A DNA stretch of 64,000 bases, taken from positions 12,990,501 to 13,054,500 of the forward strand of contig OY747723.1 of the NCBI GenBank assembly GCA_963556495.2. Direction: 5' to 3'. The translations under genes were made by a program, and so were the position numbers. Below are positions 11,047 through 21,605 of the stretch, in pieces; the stretch's first letter is position 1, and each line of letters opens with the position of its first letter. This DNA comes from Valencia hispanica. Taxonomy: Eukaryota; Chordata; Actinopteri; Cyprinodontiformes; Valenciidae. Below the pieces are notes generated by a model. That model was not told the origin of the DNA, did no database searches, and worked only from the letters and a program-made list of their open reading frames with translations.

Positions 11047-11754
11047 TAATATTAGTGCTGCCATACATTTATTAGTGTGTCTAATTGAAGTCTAAATTTA
11101 GCAGGTTGCCTCTTATTTTAACGCCGTTCAAGGACTTAAAAAAAATATAGATTTAAGGGGGATTTTTTTGAAAGATTATACAGTTATTGAAAAGTTTGCC
11201 AAGATGAAAGAAATGCTTTTTTTGTCAAGAAGAACATTGGTGAGTAACCTTTTATTTGTAATTTCATGTAGGCTATAAAAAAAGGTTTCATTCTTCAATT
11301 ACATTAACATGAAATGACGTTTGTAGTGTGTAGATGTGTGCTATTTTATGTGGTTCATTTAATATTGAATCAACATTAAATTATTCACATAAAACACCAA
11401 TCAATTCTATTGATCAAAGTCAGATTGTATGCATCACAGAAGAATTTGTTGCTGCTATTAGGTGTTGAGTTACTGTGTCCCACCTAACTTATCATCCCAG
11501 AGTTCCAGTGATCTACCAGTGATCCGTTCTCAAACTTCTCTATAAGCTCTGGTTCACCTTCCATGTCTGTCATGTCATCACCACCTGCTAACAATAAGCC
11601 GATCCCGAGTACTCTCAACAGTTCTCATTGATCAAGGAAAGCTACTCACCTGTGATCTTCCCATCCTACAGATGTCTTCCTCCCCTCAGTTACTCAGTGC
11701 AGTGTCCCTGGTTTCAGCGATCAACCTTCATTCATTGTTTAGTTCTTTCACAAC
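11047..11754. other. unassigned stretch
   Basis: No coding signal. The part from about 11480 may belong to the untranslated region of the L2 fragment that follows, but I cannot show it. Confidence 0.4.
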
Positions 11755-12010
11755 TGGTCTCCTGTTGAAGGGCAGTTTTTCATCTCCATTGTCGCTACAT
11801 GCTTGCTCAGTGTGAGGGATTGCTGTGAAGTCGGCACCACGCATGTGACTGTCTTCTGTCCTGACAATCTGCTGGGTTTTGTTAGCCAAAAAAACTATTA
11901 AACTGATTAGAATAATCAACTCTAGGATTAATTGTAATGTATGTACGATTGAAAGTGCCTTGAGATGACATGCGTTTTGACTTGGCGCTATATAAATAAA
12001 CTGAATTGAA
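11755..12010 (+). mobile_element. L2-type LINE 3' end (solo)
   Basis: It carries the same blocks as the 3' untranslated region of the LINE at 39.7-39.95 kb: 'GTCGCTACATGCTTGCTCAG', then GGGATTGCT, then GTGCCTTGAGATGACATG, then GGCGCTATATAAATAAACTG, ending in GAATTGAA. It is an extreme 5' truncation with no coding part left. Confidence 0.9.
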
Positions 12011-13563
12011 TTTCTATGCCTTTATTCTGTATCTTCCTCGCCATCATTTTTGTCTTACAGATCACCATCTGTCTATCGGGGCATCATGTGTTGTTTTTCA
12101 AATCTTTTAAACTACTTCAAGTTGTTAGGCAGATCCTTTTGAAGGGATTTCTGGATTCTACAGACCATGGTGTAATCAGGCCTGTATTTGGCTTGTGAAA
12201 TTGCTCTTTTTCACATACGCCCTGGTTTGTTTACATAGCTTTTTTGTTCTATCAATAAAGGATATATTTTTAAAACATTGTGTTTTCCCTTTAGGTTATG
12301 TCAGCCAACCTCACTGTAAAGGTCCGAGTCTAATTGTGATTTGAACAAATATTGAAGGCATCTGAGTAAATGAGTTCCCAAGCCTCCTTTCTGTCATTGG
12401 AACAAAGCAAGAATCAGCAGGACGTAAAATAACAAAACGGTTGGACCTTGTCACACTAGTGAGTAGTGACTGCAGTGTTGCTTTAATTACAGAAGGAGTT
12501 CCACTTCTGTCCGTTGCTCCGTCTTTGTTTCCCTGTTTGTTGGGGGTCCACAACACAGGCCTCAGTATAAAAATAAAACAGACATACATCCGTTGTTTCT
12601 GCTTCCAGCAAGGGTTCGATTAACTTCTAACACTGCAAATGCCTCCATTGTCTTCTTTTGCTTCGAAATTCTTTACTTCATTTGCTTTGAGGGAGCACTT
12701 CACCATTTATATTCAAGAAGAAAAAAAAAACCCTCCACACAAATTTGAGGGGCTATTTGCAAGTTAGAGAGTGCCACTCGAACAATTACAACCCATCTCT
12801 AGTGTTAGTTATCCTCTGGATCCACAAGAGCCGTTTTTCACAGAGGGAAAGAATGATTTTTGCTTCATCAAGAAGAAGTGGATCTTCTAAAAACAGTCAT
12901 TTTGTTTCCCCCTGTGTCTTTCCCCACCCTGCGGCCCTTACACCTCGAGAGACGGTGCAAGCTGATTTTCTCCGTGAAGTGGCACTTGATGCTCTCAAAA
13001 CTTACATCACGCAGTGTTCTGCCGGCCAGCATGTTTCACGGGCTCTTGGCCCATTCGGGTGCCGAACTGAGAGTGGGTAGGTTAGTGGGTGGGCAGAAGG
13101 AGTGGGTTCTCTGCTGGGGCCTGTAAACGCTGGAATTCCTAATAGAAAGTAATTGAAAATCAGCACTTAGAAGCCGTAGGCTGGTGTTGTCCTTGCTCGC
13201 GATGAAGGGCTACAGCAATCATGTGCTCTGTCGTGCTCAGTACTCTGTGGAAGGGCTCATTAGTGGATACCGAGGATTGTATAGATGTACATTCGCACCC
13301 AGCAGTTAAAAGAAAGAAAGCAGGTGCTCATTCTATCAAATTTCTTTCACAAATGTAGCACTGAACTTTTTGTCACTGCTGCCTGGGCAGAAAGCAACAG
13401 CCTTGAAAATCTTCCCTGGAATGTGACAAAATGTGATGATTGAGCACCTTAAGTGGATGTCTCAGAGAAAGCACCTTCTGCTAAAGCACTCCCTCTTTTT
13501 TTGTCTTATCTTTTCACTTTTGCTGAATCTGTCAATGCCTCCAGTGGTTCCCAAGTGTCTTGC
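12011..13563. other. unassigned, possibly single-copy stretch
   Basis: No transposon signature was recognised. Overlapping plus frames of 111 and 88 codons at 12745-13126 lack motifs and are probably chance. A short poly-A run occurs near 12719. Confidence 0.45.
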
Positions 13564-13960
13564 TACAGCGCCTCGCAAAAATGTTTATACCCCTTGAAAA
13601 TTTTTCAGATTTACTTTAATGCATAATTTTCTATATTTCTTTTACAAATGAAAATCTGGGGTGTTGCGTGGCGTAGTGCCCCATGTTCAAAGGCCTCAAC
13701 CCTCGAAGAGGTTGTCCCGGGTTTGACTCCCGCCCTTTGGACATTTTCACCCAGTTCCTGTACTGACCACTGCAAATAAAGGCCGCTCTAGCTAAAAACC
13801 CATTATAAACAAATTAAAAGTGGCATGCATTTGTACTTATGCCCTTTTGCTCAGATCGCACAAAATAAAATCCATATATCATACATCACTTTTGTCACTT
13901 AATCTTAGAGATTTGCGGTGGTGGCGGCATCATGCTGTGGGGATGCTTTTGTTCTGCATT
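13564..13960 (+). mobile_element. Tc1 relic, split by a SINE
   Basis: Starts at a TA (13564-13565) followed by CAGCGCCTCGCAAAAATG, the typical start of the long inverted repeat of fish Tc1 elements (CAGTGCCTTGCAAAAGTATT in remembered copies), and continues with 'TACCCCTTGAAAATTTTTC'. After the SINE at 13655-13808 it resumes with 'GTGGCATGCATTTGTACTTA'. It then jumps to the transposase's glycine-rich box (GGTGGTGGCGGCATCATGCT near 13917), so several hundred bases of coding sequence have been deleted. Dead copy. Confidence 0.75.
13655..13808 (+). repeat. tRNA-derived SINE inserted in Tc1
   Basis: The A box TGGCGTAGTGC (13669-13679) and the B box GGTTTGACTCC (13720-13730) each differ from consensus at one base. 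The insertion is bracketed by an 11-bp target duplication with one mismatch: ACAAATGAAAA at 13644-13654 and ACAAATTAAAA at 13809-13819. Removing it rejoins the Tc1 inverted repeat. The tail 'AATAAAGGCCGCTCTAGC' is a common fish SINE ending. Confidence 0.8.
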
Positions 13961-14039
13961 AACACAGAGGTTGGTTTGAGCGGTACCAAATTCACTATTC
14001 TGCCAAAACATTTGTTTGTCTGCTTTTACACTTAATGCA

Positions 14040-14290
14040 GATGTTAGGCCACATTTTACGGCTATTACCAATTTAACTGTTCTGGGAAGATTTTTCCCAA
14101 GGTTTAGGGGTTTGTTTATTGGAAATTCTGACAGTTATTCCAGAAGCCCATTTGTGAGGTCAGACATTGATGTTGGACAAGAAGGCCTAGCTCAAAGTCT
14201 CTGTTCTAATTTATTCCAAAGATGTTCAATCAGGTGCTTGCTCATCTATGCCTTTATGGACCTTATGGACTCTGGCTTTCCATCGGATGC
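14040..14290 (-). mobile_element. Tc1/mariner transposase C-terminal relic, second family
   Basis: Read on the minus strand, this corresponds to a fish Tc1-type transposase ending: a decayed 'HKVHKGIDE' stretch near 14243-14275, an 'IEHLW' equivalent near 14225, arginine-rich codons near 14190, and a terminal part near 14060-14120. Its orientation is opposite to the Tc1 relic ending at 13960 and its sequence type differs, so it is a separate insertion. Stops throughout. Confidence 0.55.
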
Positions 14291-14939
14291 GTAAGTGACA
14301 TAATGTCTGCGAAAGGCAAGACGAAATTAATACTCCATTGGTTTGTTTCAACCGGACACACAGCGGCGCACATCGGACACATCCCAGAAGCGTAGTGTTC
14401 CGGCATTCTGCTAAAGTTAAATGCGCTGTCAATTTTTCGCATACTATCCCGCCCAGAACACGTGAAGCTCAGCAGTTAACATCAGGCCAGACAGGAAATC
14501 AGACACAAGAGCAATGTACAGCATCAGGCAAATTTCAAAATAAAAGACATGTAGATTTACGATCGCTTAACTATAAAAGAAAATACATGATTGCCTATGA
14601 CACCAGGTTTGAAGTCAGTCGGTCTGTCAGTTGTTGGTTGTCATCAACTGTTAGGTAATGGAAACCTATTCCATGAACCTTTTGTTGCACTGTTCATGGG
14701 CTAATTGAAGGTCTGTATCCAGTGACGCTACATCCAGTTGGTAACCTTTGAGCAATATGCGGCTCAGCATCTGCTGACTGATTGATCTGGCCTACCACTT
14801 GGTGGATGAGTTACTGTCATTCCCAATCCCAATCCACTTTGCCATGACATCACAAGGCTGGCTGTGGAATATTTAGTAACAATTAAATTTCAGAACCGAA
14901 CCTATAGCACAGGTGGCATCCTATCATGGTACCATGTTG
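14291..14939. other. unassigned stretch
   Basis: A plus frame of 106 codons (14338-14658) has no recognisable motif. No repeat ends were seen. Confidence 0.4.
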
Positions 14940-15185
14940 GAATTTACCGAGTTTCTGAAAGTGACCTCGCAGACATGGATTAAAGGGTAACAATGAGGTT
15001 TATTGGAGGACGATGGCAGGTATGACAGGTAGGTAGGTAGGAGACACACCGGAGGAGAACTAGACAACATAACATACGATGATCTGACCGGGGATGAGGA
15101 GACAATACCTGGTTAAATACATGAGGTAAGGAGGAGGATCAGGTGAGACAGACTGGGAACACAGGTGCAAACAATAGTCAATCAG
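14940..15185. repeat. unclassified repeat-like block
   Basis: Contains 'GTTTATTGGAGGACGATGGC', TAGGTAGGTAGG, 'CCTGGTTAAATACATGAGG' and ACAGGTGCAAACAATAG. I remember these blocks as recurring in fish genomes, but I cannot assign a family. No coding content. Confidence 0.35.
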
Positions 15186-16646
15186 CGGCAGAGCCCAGAG
15201 GCTCTGACAAGACGGAAAGGAAGGTAGGAAAGAGAGGAAGAGAGGTGGGACAAAATGTTAAAAAGGGAAAGAGGGAATTGAAGATAGAAGAGAGCAAGGG
15301 GGATAAAGATAATACAAGACAACATCCTAGACGTCCGCTTCTACACCTGCAGGACGGCAGAGAGAGAGAAAAAGAAACAATGATATAGCAAGCCAAACAA
15401 ACAAACAATGGGAACTGAGAACCACACAGCAGCAACCCACAAAGCACATGGTACCGATTATTATAAGATGTATTAGTGTCAACCTCAGTCCAAGAGTGCA
15501 TCTGTAAACATCTGAATCCAAACACCTGTGAACGTGTGTGAGTGCGCGTGTGGGAGCATGCTAGTGTACATAAGGGTTTCTCCACCCAGGGGCCCATGGC
15601 CGAGGCACCACCAAGCCCCACGGAGCCCAAGGCAGTCTCCCCGGCCAAACCCCAGAAGAAGAGATACACCCACCCCTACATTTGGTCAACTATCAGAACA
15701 CAAAAGACATTAGACTCCCAGGTTGAGGTTAGCCCTCCCTCCAACCTAGCCCCCCCCCATCATAGTGCTCTCCCTAAGGACAGAGAGCACCTGTTATTAG
15801 ACGGTAATAACCCTCCAGCATAGGAGGCCCCAAGCGGTTAAATAAAAATAGCAAACAGGGAGGGAGAGAGTGGGCATCCCTGGCTGGTACCCCTCTGAAG
15901 ACAAAACCTGGAAGATGTTTGGGAGGATAGGTGGGAGGAAATACAGGGTCTTTACCTGGTTTTAATAGAAGACTAATCTTGGCAGAATTCATATTTGGCG
16001 GAAGTCTGCCATTTTCCTTGGTTTCCTGCAGCATTCTGTGGAATGTTGGTGCCAGAATATTCCAGAATACCTTCTAGGACTCTGCTGGAAATCCATCTGG
16101 GCCTGGAGCCTTTTTATTGGGCATGCTTTGGAGGGCCTCCTGGAGTTCACCTGCTGTTAGTGGTGAATCCAGAACCATCGCTTCACTACCTGATAATTTA
16201 AGTGTTGTGTTATCCAGAAATAGTCCAATTTTATTATCTGATGGGTTTGTCTCCGGTGAGTATAAATCCTCATAAAATCCTTTGAAAGTGTTTTTTATTC
16301 TTTCAGAATCATATACTGTATTCTCGGTCTCGGTCTTTAACAGCAGATAAAGTTGTATTTTTTCTTTATTAGTTTTTAGCTGGTTAGCCAAAAAGCTACC
16401 TGATTTATTGTTATGTTCAAAGTTTTCTATTTGAATACTTTGAATTAAAAACTGGGTCTGTTTGTTAATAATTTCATTAAATTCTAGTTTTGCTTTAAAG
16501 ATTTTTGCCCAGTCTAATGATTTTCTTTTCATGTTTCCTCCACTCTCCTTGAAACTGAACAAATGTAACATTCTGTGACCAAGATCTATATCAGGTGTGC
16601 AAACGGCCGAATATGTTATTGATAAAGAGAAAGAGAGTGAATGCAT
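15186..16646 (-). mobile_element. L1-clade LINE fragment (5'-truncated, internally deleted)
   Basis: A 190-codon frame (16646-16074) carries the pre-RT and early RT region of fish L1-clade ORF2: 'FKGFYEDLYSPETNP', then 'LQSMPNKKAPGPDGFPAE'. A single in-frame TAG (16076-16074) interrupts it. The frame then continues (16034-) with 'NGRLPPNMNSAKISLLLKPG'. After about 15930 homology is lost, so the remaining RT (including the catalytic YADD) has been deleted. The T/C-rich stretch at 15186-15770 (minus strand) resembles an L1 3' untranslated region, including CGTCCTGCAGGTGTAGAAGC near 15351. Dead copy. Confidence 0.75.
16077..16646 (-). pseudogene. L1-clade ORF2 fragment (pre-RT to RT start)
   Basis: About residues 1-45 are not LINE-like. 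From about residue 45 the frame reads as the segment linking endonuclease to reverse transcriptase, with Lys/Asn-rich helices and then the RT finger motif 'NKKAPGPDGFPAE' at the end. The next codon but one is a TAG where the family has a Tyr. The start codon is arbitrary, since the real ORF2 begins far upstream and is absent here. Confidence 0.7.
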
Positions 16647-18161
16647 GGCACATTAAATATTAAAACGTATGGTTGTAGAGTGACATAATGTGAAAATGAA
16701 TACCTCTGAAAGACTATGCTTTTTCCTACCCAAGTTAAAGTCTCCGCTCTGGTTTTGCAAGCCAAACATCAATCTCCAGGACATGCTGAATGTGAGTTAT
16801 GGTTACTATGCTGTAGAACTCTATGTCTGGGCAGCTAAACCAGAGAGTGGGATGGGAACTTCATTTAAGGAAAAGGAAAAAAACATGCTGAAACTGATTT
16901 GGAAGCAGGTATGTCACAAGACCAGTGTCTTCTAATCCCCACATTTCAACAGCTCCACTGCGGTGGGAGCTGGAATTCACATTTCACTCAATCATTTTCA
17001 ACGTTTTGCTCCAGCAAACCCAATCTGTGGCGCCGCTGCTTAGTACCCAGATAATGATCAGATTAAGAGATCTGACTGGTGAGTAATGCCAGGTGATGGG
17101 AGCAATTTGCCGCCCAATCGACGGCGAATGAACGAGGGAGAAGTCCAGGACTGGCTACAGTTGGCAGGAGGATGGTGAGAAGGGGGTTGGAAGCATCCCA
17201 GCCCCCGAAAGCGGCTGGTGATTCAACAGTTCCTATTGTTGAATTTCATTACATTCCCCCACCCCACCCGGCCTTTTTCATCTTTACCTGCCTGGTTTCC
17301 CTCTGTCCTCCTCTCCTTCTAATCAAGTTCTCCCTCTGTCATCCTCACTTTCACTCAAACAAAAACACTGGTCAGCAAAACACTGTCTTATCTAAGAATA
17401 TTGTTGTTTGGCTTCAGGACGCACACACTCACACAAACCCACAAACCAAAGTGAGTGCAGAAGAGGAGAAAAGAAACAGTGTGAAGTGGGGATTTAAGAA
17501 AATAACTGAGCAGAGGATGAGGAGATGTCTTTGTCAGTGAGAGGAAGATGAGAGTGGGCCGGCGCGCTAATCATCGATCGGATGATTAAGGCAGATGAGG
17601 AGAGCTTTTTCCCCGAGTGAAGGATCTGATTGTCGGTCTCCTCCCGCCCGGCGTCCTGGGAGCGCGCCGGCGGCAGAAGCTCTGGATCAATACACTCAAT
17701 CACGGCTGAGAGGGGCAGCGTCAGTCACGCTGTGCCAGACTATTAGAACCAAGGAGGCAGACAGTGAATAACTCCATGCTCCCCCCCCGGTCCCACCTCA
17801 CACCATGGGGGGGAAACGATGAACTAGCTGGCTGGCTGAGTGGCTGGAATGCGCACTGGTAAAAAAAATCCAAATTGCAATTTGTCAGCAGAGTTTAGAA
17901 TTTTTAGTCGGTTGAACATTTTAACTTGCAAAATATTCAGCTAACACAGCAAAAAAAGTTAACTGAACTTTACTGAACACATCGCTGTCTGAGCGTCTTA
18001 ATTTTGGAATGAGATTAATATGGCCTGGTGACCGAACACCCGTGGCGAAGTGGCAGCGACCTATTGGAACAAACGTCTGCTGGTGGCAACGTGGCAGCAG
18101 CGCACCTTAGTAATATAAATAATATATCAAAATTTTAAACCTCACCTCCCCTGATGTTGCC
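16647..18161. other. unassigned stretch with GC-rich block
   Basis: No transposon was recognised. From about 17540 to 17760 the sequence is GC- and CpG-rich compared with its surroundings and includes the palindrome at 17568-17588. It may be single-copy host DNA. The frames here (122 and 69 codons) lack motifs. Confidence 0.45.
17568..17588. promoter_or_regulatory. palindrome with TAAT cores
   Basis: Arms TAATCATC (17568-17575) and GATGATTA (17581-17588) are perfect inverses around GATCG. Two facing TAAT cores resemble a dimeric homeodomain site. The structure is seen directly; the regulatory role is inference. Confidence 0.3.
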
Positions 18162-18164
18162 TTA

Positions 18165-18632
18165 AGCCTAGTTTATGCTTCTCTGTCGCGGAGGTGCGGA
18201 GACCCTCAGTGCCATTATCCGTCGTCGTAAGGGTTCTCCAACATGCACATAAGGACGGACAAGTAGGTGTAGAGAACAACAAAACAGGCCAATGTGTTTG
18301 TTTGTTTATATGCGATTTTAGAGTATTCAATGAGCTGCACTTGTAGTAAAACACTTTCCAGCTCAATCAAATCTCACTCTCTGTCTGCAATTGCTCCTTG
18401 AGTGGACGTCTGTTTACAAGCAGAAGTAAATAAACTGTCGACGACCAGAGACGTCACTGCAATGTCAGGCAGACCAGGCAGAAAAGGTTGACACCCCCTG
18501 CTGTCCTGGTGGGGAATTGCTTTGCAACACTGACCCACCAACAGAGAAGTATAAAAGGAAAACGTCTCCGTCAATACGTGTGTGTGTGTGGGGGGGGTGC
18601 AAACTTGCTGATGGAGAAGCATAAACTAGGCT
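18165..18632. mobile_element. PIF/Harbinger-type MITE, 468 bp
   Basis: It has perfect 19-bp terminal inverted repeats: AGCCTAGTTTATGCTTCTC at 18165-18183 and its exact inverse at 18614-18632. A TTA target duplication flanks it (18162-18164 and 18633-18635). The 3-bp TWA-type duplication is the hallmark of PIF/Harbinger elements. The interior encodes nothing, so movement would need a transposase from elsewhere. Perfect ends suggest a fairly young insertion. Confidence 0.9.
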
Positions 18633-18635
18633 TTA

Positions 18636-19333
18636 GGCGCTAAACTTATAGTTTTTTCATCAGATTCTGGTCTTAAAATTTACATTCACAAAGGTAACAA
18701 ATTACATTAGCTTAGAAACTATCCCAATAAGAATGTACGTATCCACTTTTTATTAAAAGAAATGATCAAGATCATGAAACTTTTAAAATTAGTTGACATA
18801 TTATTTATAGTTACTGTGTTGTCACAGTCTTTGTTGTATCCCCCATAGCCTTTTAATTATAGTGAAGGTTACCAGAATAATACTGCTTTTAATACTGGTT
18901 TCTTTTTTTTTCACCTTTTATCATTTTATTACCTTATGACTAAACGTGTCTAATATATATTAAATCCTTTAAACAGCTATTATGGTTTGTCACTGAAATA
19001 AAGTTTGGAAAAAAACACGTTGCCTGCTTGCCACCTTGATTATAGAGCGTAATATTTTTAATAAAGTAGAAACCCTAAAATTATTAAGTTATCAAACAGT
19101 GAGAAAACATCAAATACAGATAACCTGTTTACACAACAGATTTGAAAAAAAAATGTTGATCTGGTTTTATTGTAATGATTTTTCCACATCCCTAAAACCC
19201 TTAATATGTAAAAAGCAAAATTTGGATCTGGACAATTTCAATAAAAACGGTGGGAATCATATTTTTTTAAATACTGTCTGAGTAAATACATTTCATATGC
19301 ACACATACAAATATTTTTATAGAAGCCAAGACA

Positions 19334-19337
<4 letters not shown>
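18636..19337. other. AT-rich unassigned stretch
   Basis: Strongly AT-rich, with no coding frame or element ends that I can support. Confidence 0.5.

Positions 19338-19429
<92 letters not shown>
19338..19429. repeat. (TA)n microsatellite, 92 bp
   Basis: Uninterrupted TA repeat. It abuts the 3' end of the minus-strand LINE fragment that begins at 19430, whose tail ends in 'GTGCTATATATA', so the array probably grew from the LINE tail. Confidence 0.97.
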
Positions 19430-19430
<1 letters not shown>

Positions 19431-19758
19431 CACACTTTCAACAACAAGGCAATTCAAGGTGCTTTGGGTGATTAGGGGATAAAAAAAAAAGCAACAATAA
19501 AACAACAGTAAAAGCGTAAAACACCGCATTTGAGACGCAAAACATATGACCCATTAAAATATATAACATTACAGCTTTTACAGTATTAATCAGTTGCATA
19601 CAGGCAGCTCTAAACAGTTGGGTTCTTAGCCTTTATTTTATAGAACTCCGTATTTCAGCAGCTTTGTCTGGAAGTTTGTTCCAGATTAGAGGAGCATAGA
19701 AACTGAAAGCTGCTTCTCCATGTTTGGTTCTGATTCTTGGATGATTAGTAGAAGATAA
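19430..19758 (-). mobile_element. L2-like LINE C-terminus and 3' end
   Basis: On the minus strand 19740-19660 reads as the C-terminal motif of L2-type ORF2, 'RTKHGEAAFSFYAPLIWNKL'. This is equivalent to the 'GGRSFSYQAPLLWNQLPA' of the copy ending at 39249. It is followed by a decayed end of the ORF and a 3' region that stops at the TA tract. The sequence is interrupted upstream by the Kolobok-type element that starts at 19759, and I could not find its continuation beyond 21276. Confidence 0.65.
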
Positions 19759-21276
19759 TTAAAGGGGAGGTGGCATGTTTTTCTCAGGCAGACAGAACAA
19801 TTCTATGGTACAGTAAAGTCATAATATTACCCTAAATCGATCCATAAGTTCAGTAAATAAAAAAAACTGAAATTTGCACTCACATGTTCAAACAAAATGC
19901 CTTGAAATTAGCCGCATGTCTCTTTAAGACAACGTCATCAAAACATTCTCCACATGGGCATGAAGCATTACCGTACAGCAGCATCTTGAAAAGTTGCAAC
20001 TAAAGTTGCAATGTTTTTATGTTTTGCTAATCACTTGAAACTTAATTGGAAAGTCGCCTTGAGGTCGGTCGAAACGGTTTTTAATCCCAATAACTCAGCG
20101 GATCTAAAAAGTAATTGAAAGTACAGCTCCTGTCAGTCACATAAAAACTGCTCTCCTGAAAACTTGCTGCTCGCTGCTGCTGTCTGTCCGTCACTATTTA
20201 CAGCTGATCATTTTCTCATCGGACATACACAAATTACGTAGGTGACCCATTTTGGATTCAAAACGGTGAATTTTGCCAACAGGTGATGGATTTTCCTCAC
20301 TGGAATGAGGAAACTGTACCCCATAGCACCTACATTGGTAAAATGAAAATGTAACGTGTTTTATTCCCGATCCCTCTCACATAAGAAACAGGGAGTGTAC
20401 ATGATATGCGATGCCGTCAGATGTAAGATGATGAAAGGGAGAGTCCCAACTGGTAAAAGGTGCGGTAAAGTTGCGTTAATTGTATAAAATTGCAAGACGT
20501 GCAGAGTTCGCGGGGATTGGCTGAATTTGCGTTAATAGTTTCTATTGCAACATCGTGAATTCCTGGAGGGACTGAATAATAAACACGAGCTACAGCGCAC
20601 AGATTTAACTCTGAATTAGCCTGAGCTATGTTGTTCTAACAAGCTGAATCAGAGCATTTCCCCTTACCGGTTTTGGCTCTGAAGAAACACTTTTGAGAGT
20701 GGGGATTGCGTCGTTCTTCAACGTGCTTACTAATCCACTGTCAAATAAACTTTTGTTCTGGAAGCAATCTTCTGTGAAATGGCCGGCACGAACTAAGCAA
20801 ATCTTTTTGGGAGGAGGGTCATTTCCAGAAATGAATTCCAACCATTTTTGACGAACAGCCTCATTTTTTGCAAAACTAAAAAGAGGGCAGTCGTCCTGGC
20901 ATCCAAAGATACATTTTCTCCAAGAAGGCATTGTGCAATTTGTAAAAATAAATAGCTATATAGTAGTAATATCCACAGGGGCTAGCTGATTGCTGTTGAC
21001 CTGCTGCTTTTCTGCTCGGGGAGCGGGGGAGGGAGGGCTTTGGAGAGAAGTGGGCAGTAATCAAAATGTCGGGGCCTTGCAAGGTGGTGAGGGCGTGCCT
21101 AGGAGGAATCAGGCGTTCAGCGCTCAAAATGGCGGCCGCGAGCATTTCCAAAGATTACTCAAAAAGACATAAATTACCATAAGAAACACTTTAGGCATGT
21201 TTCTAAGGAGGGAATGACATAAAAATATGATGAAAAGCTTAAAAAAGTCAATTTTACATGCCACCCCCCCCTGTAA
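19759..21276. mobile_element. Kolobok-type DNA transposon, deleted derivative with THAP gene
   Basis: The left end is TTAA-AGGGGAGGTGGCATGT (19759 on). The right end is the inverse, ACATGCCACC with a C run, then CTGTAA at 21271-21276, one base off TTAA. The ends are about 16-bp inverted repeats with one length difference. The only recognisable coding part is a THAP domain on the minus strand (20931-20626). A TTAA target together with a THAP finger is known for the Kolobok superfamily. P elements also carry THAP but make 8-bp duplications, which I do not see. The catalytic transposase region is missing. Confidence 0.7.
20626..20931 (-). pseudogene. THAP-domain protein remnant, zinc ligand lost
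   Basis: This 101-residue frame starts like a THAP zinc finger: 'MPSWRKCIFGCQ' with Cys7 and Cys11, the invariant-type Trp30 in 'RQKWLEF', Pro-rich loop 38-41, then 'VRAGHFTEDCF' with His51, and the closing box 'DAIPTL' (74-79), equivalent to the AVPTIF box. THAP fingers bind DNA through a C2CH zinc site. The third ligand, a Cys three residues before the His, is Arg48 (codon CGT) here, so the finger should not fold normally. Beyond residue 80 the sequence is not recognised and no catalytic domain follows. It lies inside the TTAA-type transposon at 19759-21276. Confidence 0.75.
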
Positions 21277-21479
21277 GGCCCAGACTAGTTCTATATCATC
21301 TACTTTTGATGAAATATTGTCTTTGTATTGGACAGAAACATTTTTTTATTTTCAGTTCATTATGGTTACATGTATTTAAGAATTTACCAGCTTATTTTGG
21401 CAGTTTTATTGCTGAAGATGTTAAAAATTGTTAGCACGTTTTCTTTTTGAATATCCTTAGATAGAAAACTTTTAAACTG
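21277..21479. other. unassigned stretch
   Basis: Right flank of the TTAA element; not recognised. Confidence 0.35.
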
Positions 21480-21605
21480 GAATAATGAACTGAAGGATTA
21501 AATGGAATGTATGTATGACTGAATAGAAATAACTATTCTGGTAAAGTGCCTTAAGATGACACGTGTTGTGAATTGGTTGCTATACCTTCACTGAAAACTG
21601 ATTCC
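21480..21605 (+). mobile_element. L2-type LINE 3' end (solo, decayed)
   Basis: Carries 'TGTATGTATGACTGAATAG', then AAAGTGCCTTAAGATGACAC and GTTGTGAATTGG, matching the 3' end of the LINE at 39.85-39.93 kb. The GCGCTATATAAA block is degraded. Confidence 0.75.

Noticed and set aside
15178..15669. 163-codon minus frame with hydrophobic stretches resembling membrane segments
   Set aside because: Falls in the T/C-rich region I read as L1 3' untranslated sequence; hydrophobicity results from T-rich codons.
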